Shown: positions 7,783-16,816, numbered from the stretch's first letter. The stretch: 32,086 bases of DNA from an uncultured Acidobacteriota bacterium (GCA_902825945.1 CADECY010000021.1:1-32086), one strand, 5' to 3'. A program made the numbers and translations. The notes: generated from the letters alone by a model not told the origin.

Positions 7783-9005
7783 TTCCGTCCTGCTTCCCTG
7801 GCGGCTCCCAGCGCGGCCTGAAAGACGGACTCGTCCGGCCGCAGCCGCACCGCTTCCGCGAATGCCGGCTCGGCGAGCTTCGGCGCGTCCGCCATCATGT
7901 GCACCGCGCCGAGTTGATACCACGCTTCGGCGAATCGAGGCTGTTGCTTCACCGCCGTTTCGAGCGCCGCGCGTGCCTCGGTGAGTTTTCCGAGCTTCGA
8001 ATACGCGAGCGCCACCTGATAGAGCGCCAATGGATCGGACCGCTTGGTCAGCAGCGGAAGCACCGCGGCCGCATCGCCTTTGCGCAGCAGCGCCACCGCG
8101 AGCTCGATCTCGAGCGAAGGATCGGGCGCGAGTGCAAGCGCGGCGCGGTAGTCCGCAATCGCGCCATCGAACTGGCCTGCCTCCATCTTCTGCTGCGCTG
8201 CCGCGGCCAGGAACTTCGCCTGCATGCGTGCGTCCGCTCCTGCGCTCTTCTCCCTTACCTTCGCCATCGCCTTCGCGGCGTCTTCCGCGCGTCCGGCCTT
8301 CTTATAGCAGGCGGCGAGCAGATACTGCGTGCGGGCCGCGTCCGTCGCGGTTTCGAGCAACGGGACTGCCGCATCGCAATCGCCCGACTTGGCCAGCGCC
8401 GAGCCGAGTTGGAACTTCGCGTTTCCATTCGCGGGTTCCGCGGCTACCACTTCCCTCAATAGCGGCAACGCTTCGCTGACGCGTTGCGCGCTGGCGAGCG
8501 CCATCGCGAGTTCGAACTTCGCGCCGCGATACTTCGGATCGAGGTTCAACGTGGTCTGGAAACTTTGGACCGCCGCTGCCTGATTGCCCAGCTTTGCCTG
8601 CAGCCGCCCGGTGAAGAAATGGCATTCCGCATCTTTCGGATTCATCTGGAGCGCGCGCTGGCAGTTCGCCAGCACCGCGGAGAAACCCGCCTCTTTGCCG
8701 AGCGCGAACTTCGCCTCCAATTCACAGACTCGAGCGTGCGCCGGTGCAAACGACGGCTGCAGCCGGACCGCGGCGCGGAACGATTCGAGCGCGGGCGCCG
8801 GGCGGCCGTCTTGCTGCCGCACCAGCCCGAGCAGGTAGTGAGCCTCGGCGTTCGACGGGTCCAGCTGGATCGCTTCCGAGAATTTCGCGCCCGCTTCATT
8901 GAATTTTCCGGCATGCGAAAGTTCGATCCCCGCGTCAACGAGCCCGGAGGCCCGTTGCGCGGGGGATTGAAAGAGCGCGACCGCGAGGATCGCCCAAGGT
9001 GCCAC
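7779..9005 (-). CDS. Exported tetratricopeptide-repeat protein
   Basis: This is a 408-residue protein. A short hydrophobic N terminus (APWAILAVALFQSPA) looks like a signal peptide. The rest is about ten TPR units with the usual W/L-G-Y-A-F-A-P pattern, for example 'NAEAHYLLGLVRQQDGRPAP' and 'FAEAWYQLGAVHMMADAPK'. TPR arrays bind peptides or partner proteins, here probably in the periplasm. The start codon is GTG at 9005, preceded by TAATCT exactly 6 nt upstream and no Shine-Dalgarno sequence. It sits 21 nt downstream of a TonB-dependent receptor gene and is coupled by ATGA to the next gene, suggesting a role with the receptor. Confidence 0.85.
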   Translation of the reverse strand: MAPWAILAVALFQSPAQRASGLVDAGIELSHAGKFNEAGAKFSEAIQLDPSNAEAHYLLGLVRQQDGRPAPALESFRAAVRLQPSFAPAHARVCELEAKFALGKEAGFSAVLANCQRALQMNPKDAECHFFTGRLQAKLGNQAAAVQSFQTTLNLDPKYRGAKFELAMALASAQRVSEALPLLREVVAAEPANGNAKFQLGSALAKSGDCDAAVPLLETATDAARTQYLLAACYKKAGRAEDAAKAMAKVREKSAGADARMQAKFLAAAAQQKMEAGQFDGAIADYRAALALAPDPSLEIELAVALLRKGDAAAVLPLLTKRSDPLALYQVALAYSKLGKLTEARAALETAVKQQPRFAEAWYQLGAVHMMADAPKLAEPAFAEAVRLRPDESVFQAALGAAREAGRK

Positions 9006-9011
9006 GTAGTC

Positions 9012-9017
9012 AGATTA
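9012..9017 (-). promoter_or_regulatory. Predicted -10 element for the TPR gene (leaderless)
   Basis: On the minus strand TAATCT (complement of 9012-9017) ends 6 nt before the GTG start at 9005. No convincing -35 is present at 16-18 nt spacing. The element lies between the receptor stop and the TPR start, so the TPR gene could be transcribed both from here and by read-through from the receptor. Confidence 0.35.
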
Positions 9018-9026
9018 GCGCGGACG

Positions 9027-12000
9027 CTACCAGGTGAGCCTCATCGTCAACTGGAGCACGCGAGGCGAATTAGCGGAGCTCCGGTTGAGAATGACTCCGT
9101 CGGTACCGCCCGGCAGGGTGGTACCCGGCATGTTGAAGACGTTGTCGAGGAAGTCCGCGTTTACCCGTAGCACGAGGCGTTCGGTGATCGGGACCGACTT
9201 GAACAACGAACCCGCCATGTTCCACTGCATGGGTCCAAGGAAGAACTGATTCTGCAACGGATGGAGCCCGGTGTCGAAGCCGACTCGTTGATCGATGCCG
9301 TTGTTCAGCCGCACCACGACATTGTTCGTCTCGTAGAAGGGCCGGTTCGGATCGTTGGCCGCGCCGCCGTCAGCGGGCGTTGGAATGATGGGCTGCTGAT
9401 AGGGCCGGTAATTGGACGGGACGCCCATCACGCCGTTCGGTTGTCCAGCCGCATTGCGGCTGTTGATGCGATTCGCCGGGATGTAGCCGTTGAAGTAGAG
9501 CCATCCGTCGTAGCAGACTCCGCTGCGGCAATCCTGAATCGGATGCTTTTTGCCGTAGACCTCCACCGGGTTCTGCTGTCCCCAGTTTCCGGTGCCCAAC
9601 TGGACGTAGCGGCTGATGAGCGTGCCGTTGCCGGCAAACTGCCATCCGCCGATAATCGCGTTGATAGGCTTGCTGACGTTGCGTCCCAGCAGTTTGCCGC
9701 GGCCGATCGGAACGTCGACCAGGAAGTTCCAGTTGACGCGGTGTTTGGGAATGCCGGAGTCCCGGCGGTAGAACATCAGCCGGTTACGCGCCGCGTCATC
9801 TTCAGGAACCGATCCGGGAAGATAGTAGTTAGAGGGGCGAAGGATGTCGTCGCGCCAGCCGTCGCCCGCGGTTCGCATGGCATTGCCCATCACGTAGAAC
9901 ATCTGGAACGCGTAGCCCTTCGAATAGCGATGCTCGAATTCGAGCGTGATGCCGTTGTAGTTGGACCATCCGGTCTTCTGGTAGCGTTGAATCGTTCCGT
10001 AGACCTGCTGGTCGAACGGCCGCCTCGCCACCGCGGCGAACTCGCCCGTCGGGAACGGCTCTTTGCGTGTCGAATACCAAACGTATCCGGGGGCGGCGTC
10101 ATTGTACGTGTACCACTGAGACATGCGGGTACCATGCGTGCCGACGTAGCTCGCCTTCACCACGGTGTTCTGCATGATCTCCCGCTCGATGAGGATGTTC
10201 CACTGATGCGCACGCGCGGTGGGCTGTTTGGGGTCGAGGTAGTACATCGCGCCGCTGCCGCGAGTGATACCCGTCACTCGATTTACGTCGAGCGCGTTTT
10301 GGCTGTTCACGCCCGCGATCACGTTGGGCACCGAGCGCAACCAATAGTTCGGCAGTCCGTCCGGGCTCTGCTCGGCGGCGTTCGGGTTGTAGCTGATATT
10401 GCCTTGGCCGGGCAACGTATTTTGTGTGTTGCCCGCGAACAGCCGTAGCGATTCCGGATAGGCGAAGATCGAGTAGCCGCCGCGCAGGACCGTGGCGTGT
10501 TCGTTGCCGCCGAAGCGGTAGGCAAAGCCGGTGCGTGGACCGAAGTCCCAGAGGTTCGAATACACGAGGCTCTCGGGTAATCCGCTGTCCTTCTGCGAGA
10601 TGACCTTCAGGCCGAGCCGCTGGTAGGTCTGCACCACCGCGGGAAGGATAACCTTCATTTGCGCGAGGTCTTCCAGGGAGCGCGACAGAATGACGGCCTT
10701 CTGCTTTTCATCGAAGCCGAAGATCGTCTGGTCACGTTCGTTGACCGGGCTGTTGTACTCCCACCGCAGACCGAAGTTGAGCGTCAGGCGGGAATTTACC
10801 TTGAAGTTGTCCTGGAAGTACATCGCGCGCTCTCGAACGCGCGGACGATACCAGGAGCGGTTGAAACGTGCATCGTAGGTGCCGATGCCGAGGTAGAAAT
10901 TCGCCGCGGGGTGTCCGGTAAACGGCGCGGCGGCGAACGCCGTGCCAGAGGTTGGATCGTAAAGCCCAGTGTTGCCGGAGGCGTTGAAGCTGATCTGTCC
11001 CTGAGAGATCTGCTGATCGTTCAGGGTCTCGAGTTGTTCCCATCGGAGCCGCCCGCCGAATTGCAATTCGTGCCTGCCGTGGATCTTGGTGAAGTTCTGA
11101 TCGAAATTGAAAATCTTGCCGTAGTTGATGGTCGGATTGATGCTCGAATCGTAGGCCATGCCGACACCGGTGCTAGTCGACAACGACCAGGGAATTCGCG
11201 GGAAGCCGACTCCGTTGAACGGGTTCGGCAGGCCGAGGCCAGTGGCGATCTCTTCGGTTCCCGTGTAGGGCAACTGGCCGCGATAGTCGCGCGCCACTGT
11301 GAACAAGGTCTCCCAGAAAAACGTGGGGGAGTGAGTGTGCGTCCAGTTGGCGATGCCACTGTCGTTCACCTGCGAATCGATGTAGGCGTTGGCGCGTTTG
11401 TCGAGGGTAGTGGGCGATCCGCCATAAGGATCGCTCGTTCGCTCGGTGGTTCCGGGGCTGTGTGAGTAGCGGAAAAATATGTTGTCCCGGTCGCTGATCT
11501 TGTGGTCCACGCGAGCGGTCTCGGTGTGCTGCCGCGTGTTCACGAAGCCGAGCCCGTACCAGTTGGAAGTGACCAGCGGGTTGTCCGCGTGTGTTGGCAA
11601 GGGGGTCACGCCGTAGAGGTACTTCGAAAGCGGCGTCTGCCGCGCCGATGGGACCACGTTGCCAACGAAAGGCGTGCGAGTCCACGAACGGCTGTCGGTG
11701 GTCAGCGGATCATAGATCGTAAAGCGGCGGCCCTGTCCGTCGATCAATCCGCTGAAGTCGCCGTTCCGCATCGCTTGCGTCGGAACCGCGATATTGCGCG
11801 TGGCCGCCGAGCGCAATTGGTAGCCTTCATAGGCGAAGAAGAAGAATGTCCGGTTCTTGCCGTTGTAGAGCTTCGGAATGTAGACCGGTCCGCCTAGCGA
11901 GGCGCCGAACTCGTTCCGCACCAGATGTGGCGGCTTCAGGTAGAAATCCTGCCGCGCGCGAGCCACGCCCAGCGCGCTGTTGCGGGCGGTCTCGAAGACC

Positions 12001-12713
12001 GAACCATGAATCTCGTTGGTGCCCGAGCGCGTGGTGATCATGAACGTTCCCGGCCGGTTCAATTTCGCCGAGGAGTTGTTGGTCTCCGAACGCACTTCGC
12101 CGATCGTGTCGAGTCCCGGCGGCCGCGCCGGAATCGACTGCCATTCGCGATTCTCGAGAACCGCGCCGTCCTGCAGGAGTTCGGTGGCGTACCGCAGGCC
12201 CCAAACGCGCGGAACCGAGCCCGATTCGACGCCGGGCGTGGTCATGTAGAGCAGCGTGGTGATGAAGCGTCCATTGAGCGGAAGCTGTTCGATGCGTTCG
12301 CGCTCGACGACGGTCGCGAGTGTCGCGCTGGTGGTGGTGACGAGCGGAGTCACATCCCCGGCGACCGTCACCGATGTCGCGGTGGAGCCGGGCTTGATGA
12401 TGACGTCGACGACGGCTTGCTGGCCCGCGGCCAACTGCAAGTTGCCTTTCCAGGTTTCCATGCCGGGCAGATCCACCTGGAGTTGATATGCGCCCGACTG
12501 CATGGACGGGAACAGGTAGAAACCGACTTCGTTCGTGACGGAGTTGTATTCGCGAGACGTCGCCGTGTGAACGGCCTTGACGTTCGCCTTCGGGACCACA
12601 CCTCCGGTGGGATCCTTGACGGTGCCTTGGATATTGCCGGTTCCGGTCTGCCCCCAGAGGGCGGAAGACGCGGCCAGAGTGAAAAGCGAGAGAACGGACC
12701 TGATCTGACGCAT
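9027..12713 (-). CDS. TonB-dependent receptor, Oar-like, with N-terminal carboxypeptidase-regulatory-like domain (receptor 1)
   Basis: This is a 1228-residue outer membrane protein. It has a signal peptide (residues 1-22, ending SALWGQ), a carboxypeptidase-regulatory-like domain (about 25-110, 'GTVKDPTGGVVPKANV', 'GFYLFPSMQSGAYQLQV'), a plug domain (about 120-240, 'ERIEQLPLNGRFI') and a very long beta-barrel. It should import a large or chelated substrate using TonB-ExbBD energy; the substrate is not identifiable and no SusD-like partner is nearby. The last residue is tryptophan (TMRLTW), whereas the other two receptors end in phenylalanine; both are aromatic as in outer membrane barrels. The ATG at 12713 is chosen for the signal peptide and the -10 element directly before it. 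Confidence 0.92.
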   Translation of the reverse strand: MRQIRSVLSLFTLAASSALWGQTGTGNIQGTVKDPTGGVVPKANVKAVHTATSREYNSVTNEVGFYLFPSMQSGAYQLQVDLPGMETWKGNLQLAAGQQAVVDVIIKPGSTATSVTVAGDVTPLVTTTSATLATVVERERIEQLPLNGRFITTLLYMTTPGVESGSVPRVWGLRYATELLQDGAVLENREWQSIPARPPGLDTIGEVRSETNNSSAKLNRPGTFMITTRSGTNEIHGSVFETARNSALGVARARQDFYLKPPHLVRNEFGASLGGPVYIPKLYNGKNRTFFFFAYEGYQLRSAATRNIAVPTQAMRNGDFSGLIDGQGRRFTIYDPLTTDSRSWTRTPFVGNVVPSARQTPLSKYLYGVTPLPTHADNPLVTSNWYGLGFVNTRQHTETARVDHKISDRDNIFFRYSHSPGTTERTSDPYGGSPTTLDKRANAYIDSQVNDSGIANWTHTHSPTFFWETLFTVARDYRGQLPYTGTEEIATGLGLPNPFNGVGFPRIPWSLSTSTGVGMAYDSSINPTINYGKIFNFDQNFTKIHGRHELQFGGRLRWEQLETLNDQQISQGQISFNASGNTGLYDPTSGTAFAAAPFTGHPAANFYLGIGTYDARFNRSWYRPRVRERAMYFQDNFKVNSRLTLNFGLRWEYNSPVNERDQTIFGFDEKQKAVILSRSLEDLAQMKVILPAVVQTYQRLGLKVISQKDSGLPESLVYSNLWDFGPRTGFAYRFGGNEHATVLRGGYSIFAYPESLRLFAGNTQNTLPGQGNISYNPNAAEQSPDGLPNYWLRSVPNVIAGVNSQNALDVNRVTGITRGSGAMYYLDPKQPTARAHQWNILIEREIMQNTVVKASYVGTHGTRMSQWYTYNDAAPGYVWYSTRKEPFPTGEFAAVARRPFDQQVYGTIQRYQKTGWSNYNGITLEFEHRYSKGYAFQMFYVMGNAMRTAGDGWRDDILRPSNYYLPGSVPEDDAARNRLMFYRRDSGIPKHRVNWNFLVDVPIGRGKLLGRNVSKPINAIIGGWQFAGNGTLISRYVQLGTGNWGQQNPVEVYGKKHPIQDCRSGVCYDGWLYFNGYIPANRINSRNAAGQPNGVMGVPSNYRPYQQPIIPTPADGGAANDPNRPFYETNNVVVRLNNGIDQRVGFDTGLHPLQNQFFLGPMQWNMAGSLFKSVPITERLVLRVNADFLDNVFNMPGTTLPGGTDGVILNRSSANSPRVLQLTMRLTW

Positions 12714-12719
12714 TGGAAA

Positions 12720-12749
12720 ACTATACATGGAGCGCGGCCTTGTGGGCAA
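12720..12749 (-). promoter_or_regulatory. Predicted leaderless promoter of receptor 1
   Basis: On the minus strand TTGCCC (complement of 12744-12749, four of six -35 positions), an 18-nt spacer, then TATAGT (complement of 12720-12725) ending 6 nt before the ATG at 12713. Transcription is therefore predicted to begin at the start codon. It lies in the 91-nt gap after receptor 2, so the two receptors are probably not one obligate transcript. Confidence 0.55.
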
Positions 12750-12804
12750 CCGCCCGGCGACCTTCGCTATCGAGTTGTCGTTACCAACTGGGCCGGCGCT
12801 CCGC

Positions 12805-15800
12805 TCAGAACTGGAAGCGGCCCACCAGAAGCACGTGGGAGTTCGAAGTGCCGACATCGGAGAAACTGCCACGTGTCCCCGGGCCGCGTCCGAACGCGGC
12901 CGGATTGTTCACGTTGAACGTTGCCGCCGGATTGGCGTAGTTCGGCTGTTTCTTCGGGAGGAAGTTGTTGCCGTCGAGCCGCAACTGGAAGCGGAACCGC
13001 TCCTTCAATTGCCACCACTTGGCGACAGAAAGCTGGGTCCAGTTCAGCCCCGGACCTTCGAACGTGTTTCGCCCGAGATCGCCCGGAGTGAACGCCGCCG
13101 GGTAGGCGAAACTTTCGAACTTCAGGTACGGATTCTGCGCCGAAGTCGGGAAACGGTTCGGCCCGATGGTCCAGTTCTCCACTTGCGCCTGCTTGTGTGA
13201 CGTGAGGATGTTCGGACGGGCTTCGCCATTCAGATAACGGTTCGGGCTTCCGCCGAATCCCACCGTGAACGGTTGCCCCGATTGGAAGGTCTGCGTCACC
13301 GTCAGCTCCCATCCGCCGAAAGCGTGGTTCAATGCGCCACCGCGATTCATCAATGCCCGGCCGCGCCCGAACGGCAGTTCGAAGTTCATCACGCTCACGA
13401 AGCGGTGGCGGATATCGGTGTTGCTGCGGCCCTTCTCGAGGCGCCGGTTGTAGAACGTCACTCCGTTGTCGCCGCTATCGGCTTCCGTTTCGTTGAGCGT
13501 CTTCGCCCACGTGTAGAAGGCGTTGAAACTGATACCCGAGGAGTGCCGCTTCTCGACGTGGAACGTCGCGCCGTGATAGGTGTTGTGGCCGTAGTTCGAG
13601 AAGTGGGAGATGCCGCCGAACTGCGTGAAGGGTTTGTAGTTCTGTTGCGTCTGGAATACCTGGTTCAACACAGCCGGGTCACGCGAAATGTCGAGCGGGA
13701 CCACGTTGATGTCCCAGGAGTTGATCAGGCCCACCCCGCCCTGGCCCTGGTACTGCGCATCGAACACGAAGTTGCGCGCGAACTCCCATTGCATGCCGCC
13801 CGACCAACTCATGACGTAGGGCATTCGCATTTTCGGGTCCCACCATGCGGCGCCGCGTGAGGCGAAGTTCTGGCCCACGAACGGCACCGACCCATCGGGC
13901 TGCACCTGATAAGCGAAGCTCGGCGGGCCTTGCGACAGGCGGAACACATGCCGCGGATCGCCGACGGGCGACTGGATGTTCGCCGTCGCCAGATACTCCT
14001 GGAACAGGATGTTCGCGCCCGTTGCGAAGATGTCCTGATGCACCACGCCGAACGAAGAGCGGAAAACCATCTTCGGCGCGAAGCTCCAGGCCATGCCCAC
14101 GCGCGGCGCGAAGTTGTTCATGTCGCGTGCCGTGAGCGCTCCCTTCGGATGCGTGAGCGCGCCCATGCGTCCGCTGATCGGGTCGCGGACCGTGGGATCG
14201 AATTGCGACTGCTGTCCATATTTGGTCTGGAACGGCGACTCGTATGACCATCGGACGCCGAGGTTGAAGGTGAGTCCACGAACTGGCTTCCAATCCGTCT
14301 GCACGTAGGCTTGGTGGGACCACCAGCGCGGCAGCCACGATGCGAAGTTCTGCGTGAAGGTCGCGCTCGTCACCGTGCCCAGTAGGAATGATGCGAAGCC
14401 CTGTCCCGTATTCGGCGTGAACGGAAGATTGGTGCCGCCGAAGCTGAACGTGCCGCCCGGAAGTTCGCCAGCGGTGCCGTTGTAGCGCGTGCGGATCAGT
14501 TCGTAGCCGAACTTGATCGTGTTCTTGCCCGCGATCTTGGTGACGTTGTCCTGGAACGTGAAATCTTCGCCTACGTTCTGGAACGTCGATAGGCCGGCGA
14601 GGCCGAATCCGATATTCAAGAAGGGGAACGTCGCACCGGAAACGTTCGGAATGCCGAGTTGCTTGGCCCAGTCCTGATTGCTGAGCAGCGAGCTTTCATA
14701 GCGCGCGCGGCGGTTGAGTCCGGCACGGAATTCGTTGTTCATGGTGGGCGACAAAATCAGCATGTCGGAGAAGACGATGTTGATGTGGTCAACCGGAGCG
14801 GGCTGGGCGTTGGGGTCGATTTCGCGCCAGGCGAACTGCGCCTGGTGGTCGCCCTTCCAAGCGCGGTGATGAGCGTGTGAATAGCGGCCGAAGATCTTGT
14901 GATTCGGCGTGAACTGGTGGTCGATCTTGGCGTCCCAACGCGTACGCCGGATCTGTTTGATCTGGTTCATCACCAGATTCTCGTTGGCGCCGGTGGCGGT
15001 AGGCACGCCCGCCTGGTTGGCCTGCGTGAATGGCTTGCGCGCCAGGAAGTTCACCACCGCCGGATCGAAAAGGCTCCGGGGAACGATGTTGCCCGGAAAC
15101 GGATCGCGCAGCCAGTTGTTGCCTTCCTGACGCGTGGTGAATGGATTGTAGACCGGCAGCGGCCGCGGGCTCGTTTGCCCGCCGAATGAGAAATCGCCGT
15201 TGAGCATCGACTCGGTGGGGACCGTTGTTCGCGCCGAACTGGTGCCCGCGTTTTCGAAGTGGCGCTCCCAGCCCGCGAGCCAGAATGTCTTGTCGCGGCC
15301 TTTATAGAGTTTCGGCAGCACCACCGGACCCGAAAACAAAAACGTCGTCTCGTGATAGGTGAATGGATTGGTACGCGGCAACTGCTCGAGGTAGTTGCGA
15401 TGGATCATCGACTTGTTGATGTATCGATCCTCGACCGATCCGTGGAGTTGATTACCGCCGCTCTTGAAGACGATCGACATGAGTCCGCCGGCTGAGTGCC
15501 CGAGCTCGGCGGGAGTGCCGGTGGTGTAGAGCTTCACTTCCTCGAACGCGTCCTGGGTGGTCGAAATCTGCGCGTCGGTGCCATTTGTCGCGCCGATGCC
15601 GGGTTCCTTGCCGTTGATACCATCCACCGTATAGCCCATCGCGCGGGCCCGTTGTCCAAGCACCGTGAATCCACCGATCGAGTTCGCGCCCGGCATGTAG
15701 AACAGCATCCGAATGGCGCGCTTCTGGCTCACCGGGATCTTGACCAGCAGGTCGCCATCGAGCACTTGACCCGAAGTCGAGGTCTCGGTTTCGAGCAATG

Positions 15801-16158
15801 GCGGCGCGCCGGTGACGCTGATGCTTTCGGTGACCGCGCCCACTTCGAGCAGCACGTCGATGCGCGGCATTTCGCCGGTGCGGACGATGATCCCCTCGCG
15901 AACGTACTTCTTGAATCCCGCGGTTTCGACTGAGAGCCGGTAGGTGCCGGGCGCGAGATACGGCACGTAGTAGGCGCCCTCGTTGTTCGCCACCGCTTCG
16001 GAGACGAACGCGGTCGACTGACTGACCACGGTGACCTTGGCTCCAGCGACGGCCGCACCCGTGGAGTCGGTGATGTTGCCGACGAGCGTCGCCGTGCCAG
16101 CGGTCTGTGCGTGCAGCGCAAAGGCGCTCGCGGCCAGAAGAACGAGTGAGCGGACCAT
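12805..16158 (-). CDS. TonB-dependent receptor, Oar-like, with N-terminal carboxypeptidase-regulatory-like domain (receptor 2)
   Basis: This is a 1117-residue outer membrane transporter. The signal peptide is residues 1-18 (ending ALHAQ). Residues about 22-110 form the regulatory-like domain ('GNITDSTGAAVAGAKVTVVS', 'GAYYVPYLAPGTYRLSV'). The plug is about 115-240, including 'GYTVDGINGKEPG' and 'HSAGGLMSIVFKSGGNQLHG', and the rest is barrel, ending in the terminal-phenylalanine strand LLVGRFQF. Unlike receptor 1 it seems to have a leader of roughly two dozen nucleotides with a G-rich stretch (GGGGGG) about 6-12 nt before the ATG as a possible ribosome binding site. Substrate unknown. It is only distantly similar in sequence to receptor 1, so a recent tandem duplication is unlikely. 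Confidence 0.92.
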   Translation of the reverse strand: MVRSLVLLAASAFALHAQTAGTATLVGNITDSTGAAVAGAKVTVVSQSTAFVSEAVANNEGAYYVPYLAPGTYRLSVETAGFKKYVREGIIVRTGEMPRIDVLLEVGAVTESISVTGAPPLLETETSTSGQVLDGDLLVKIPVSQKRAIRMLFYMPGANSIGGFTVLGQRARAMGYTVDGINGKEPGIGATNGTDAQISTTQDAFEEVKLYTTGTPAELGHSAGGLMSIVFKSGGNQLHGSVEDRYINKSMIHRNYLEQLPRTNPFTYHETTFLFSGPVVLPKLYKGRDKTFWLAGWERHFENAGTSSARTTVPTESMLNGDFSFGGQTSPRPLPVYNPFTTRQEGNNWLRDPFPGNIVPRSLFDPAVVNFLARKPFTQANQAGVPTATGANENLVMNQIKQIRRTRWDAKIDHQFTPNHKIFGRYSHAHHRAWKGDHQAQFAWREIDPNAQPAPVDHINIVFSDMLILSPTMNNEFRAGLNRRARYESSLLSNQDWAKQLGIPNVSGATFPFLNIGFGLAGLSTFQNVGEDFTFQDNVTKIAGKNTIKFGYELIRTRYNGTAGELPGGTFSFGGTNLPFTPNTGQGFASFLLGTVTSATFTQNFASWLPRWWSHQAYVQTDWKPVRGLTFNLGVRWSYESPFQTKYGQQSQFDPTVRDPISGRMGALTHPKGALTARDMNNFAPRVGMAWSFAPKMVFRSSFGVVHQDIFATGANILFQEYLATANIQSPVGDPRHVFRLSQGPPSFAYQVQPDGSVPFVGQNFASRGAAWWDPKMRMPYVMSWSGGMQWEFARNFVFDAQYQGQGGVGLINSWDINVVPLDISRDPAVLNQVFQTQQNYKPFTQFGGISHFSNYGHNTYHGATFHVEKRHSSGISFNAFYTWAKTLNETEADSGDNGVTFYNRRLEKGRSNTDIRHRFVSVMNFELPFGRGRALMNRGGALNHAFGGWELTVTQTFQSGQPFTVGFGGSPNRYLNGEARPNILTSHKQAQVENWTIGPNRFPTSAQNPYLKFESFAYPAAFTPGDLGRNTFEGPGLNWTQLSVAKWWQLKERFRFQLRLDGNNFLPKKQPNYANPAATFNVNNPAAFGRGPGTRGSFSDVGTSNSHVLLVGRFQF

Positions 16159-16171
16159 GGGTCACCCCCCA

Positions 16172-16194
16172 GAAGTGGACTTCCGGTCATCATA
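16172..16194 (-). promoter_or_regulatory. Predicted promoter and inverted repeat upstream of receptor 2
   Basis: On the minus strand TATGAT (complement of 16189-16194) would place the start site near 16182. A perfect inverted repeat, GAAGT-GG-ACTTC (16172-16183), covers that site and the first bases of the leader and could be an operator or a small 5' hairpin. No good -35 was found. Confidence 0.3.
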
Positions 16195-16246
16195 CACCGT
16201 CCGGCCCGAAACCGCCCAGGTCCCCAGAGCGTCAAATAGGATGCTT

Positions 16247-16816
16247 ATGCGAATACTATCCCGGATGCCAGTGGCTCTCGTTGCCACCCTCGCGTTCTCT
16301 TCTCTCCAAGCCGGCTCCGCCGGATTCGACTATCGTGTGCTCGCCACCAACAAGACCTCCACCATGGAAAAGGAGATGAATCAGGCCGCCGAAGCCGGAT
16401 ACGCCTTCTCGGCCGTCATGGGCGGCGAAACCTCGTTCGGCGGAAAGGAGGTTGTTGTCATCATGGCCAAGGCAACCGATGGGACAGCCAAGCGCAGCTA
16501 CAAGCTGCTGGCCACGAACAAGACCTCCACGATGCAGAAGGAGATCCAGCAATTGGGCGACGAGGGCTTCGAGTACAAGGGCCAGACAGTCTTCGAGTCC
16601 GCGTTCGGCGGCCGGGAAGTGACGGTGATCCTCGAGCGCGATGACGCCAAGCCCGCGTCGAAGATTATCTACAAGCTGCTTGCTACCGCCAAGACTTCCA
16701 CGATGCAGAAGGAACTCAATGAGGCGGGGGCCGATGGCTTCGACCTCGTGGGCATGACCGTCTCCAAGACGGCGTTCGGTGGATCGGAACTGGTGAGTAT
16801 TCTGCGGAAGCGGTAG
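16247..16816 (+). CDS. Secreted protein of three tandem DUF4177-like repeats
   Basis: This is a 189-residue protein with a signal peptide (about residues 1-26, MPVALVATLAFSSLQAGSA core). The mature part is three copies of a 48-57-residue unit starting 'Y(R/K)LLAT(N/A)KTSTM', continuing with an amphipathic 'KE(M/I/L)...(A/G)...GF' helix and ending 'FGG.E.V.I(M/L)'. The pattern of one strand, a helix with 'A..G(F/W)', then two strands resembles DUF4177 and similar small domains of unknown function. No catalytic residues are seen. An in-frame ATG at 16241 is also possible. A -10-like TAGGAT (16237-16242) sits only 4 nt before the chosen start. It is divergent from receptor 2. Function unknown; the repeat structure is certain. 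Confidence 0.85.
   Translation: MRILSRMPVALVATLAFSSLQAGSAGFDYRVLATNKTSTMEKEMNQAAEAGYAFSAVMGGETSFGGKEVVVIMAKATDGTAKRSYKLLATNKTSTMQKEIQQLGDEGFEYKGQTVFESAFGGREVTVILERDDAKPASKIIYKLLATAKTSTMQKELNEAGADGFDLVGMTVSKTAFGGSELVSILRKR
16331..16813 (+). repeat. Three in-gene tandem repeats (period about 170 nt)
   Basis: Units begin at 16331, 16499 and 16670, giving periods of 168 and 171 nt (56 and 57 codons). All three keep 'KTSTM.KE' and 'FGG.E'. The DNA of units 2 and 3 is still close around the ACGATGCAGAAGGA stretch, showing duplication of one ancestral domain. Confidence 0.85.

Noticed and set aside
9261..10448. 395-codon plus-strand open frame inside receptor 1
   Set aside because: Antisense shadow of the receptor; no recognisable domain and the receptor frame is intact.
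12713..12805. Single obligate transcript for receptors 2 and 1
   Set aside because: A good promoter-like element lies in the 91-nt gap directly before receptor 1, so independent transcription is more likely.
12714..12872. Extension of receptor 1 upstream to 12872
   Set aside because: The extension overlaps the end of receptor 2 and would hide the signal peptide that begins at 12713.
16189..16197. Extended -10 (TGn) for receptor 2
   Set aside because: The bases before TATGAT on the minus strand read GTG, so TG is one position off from the TGn motif.
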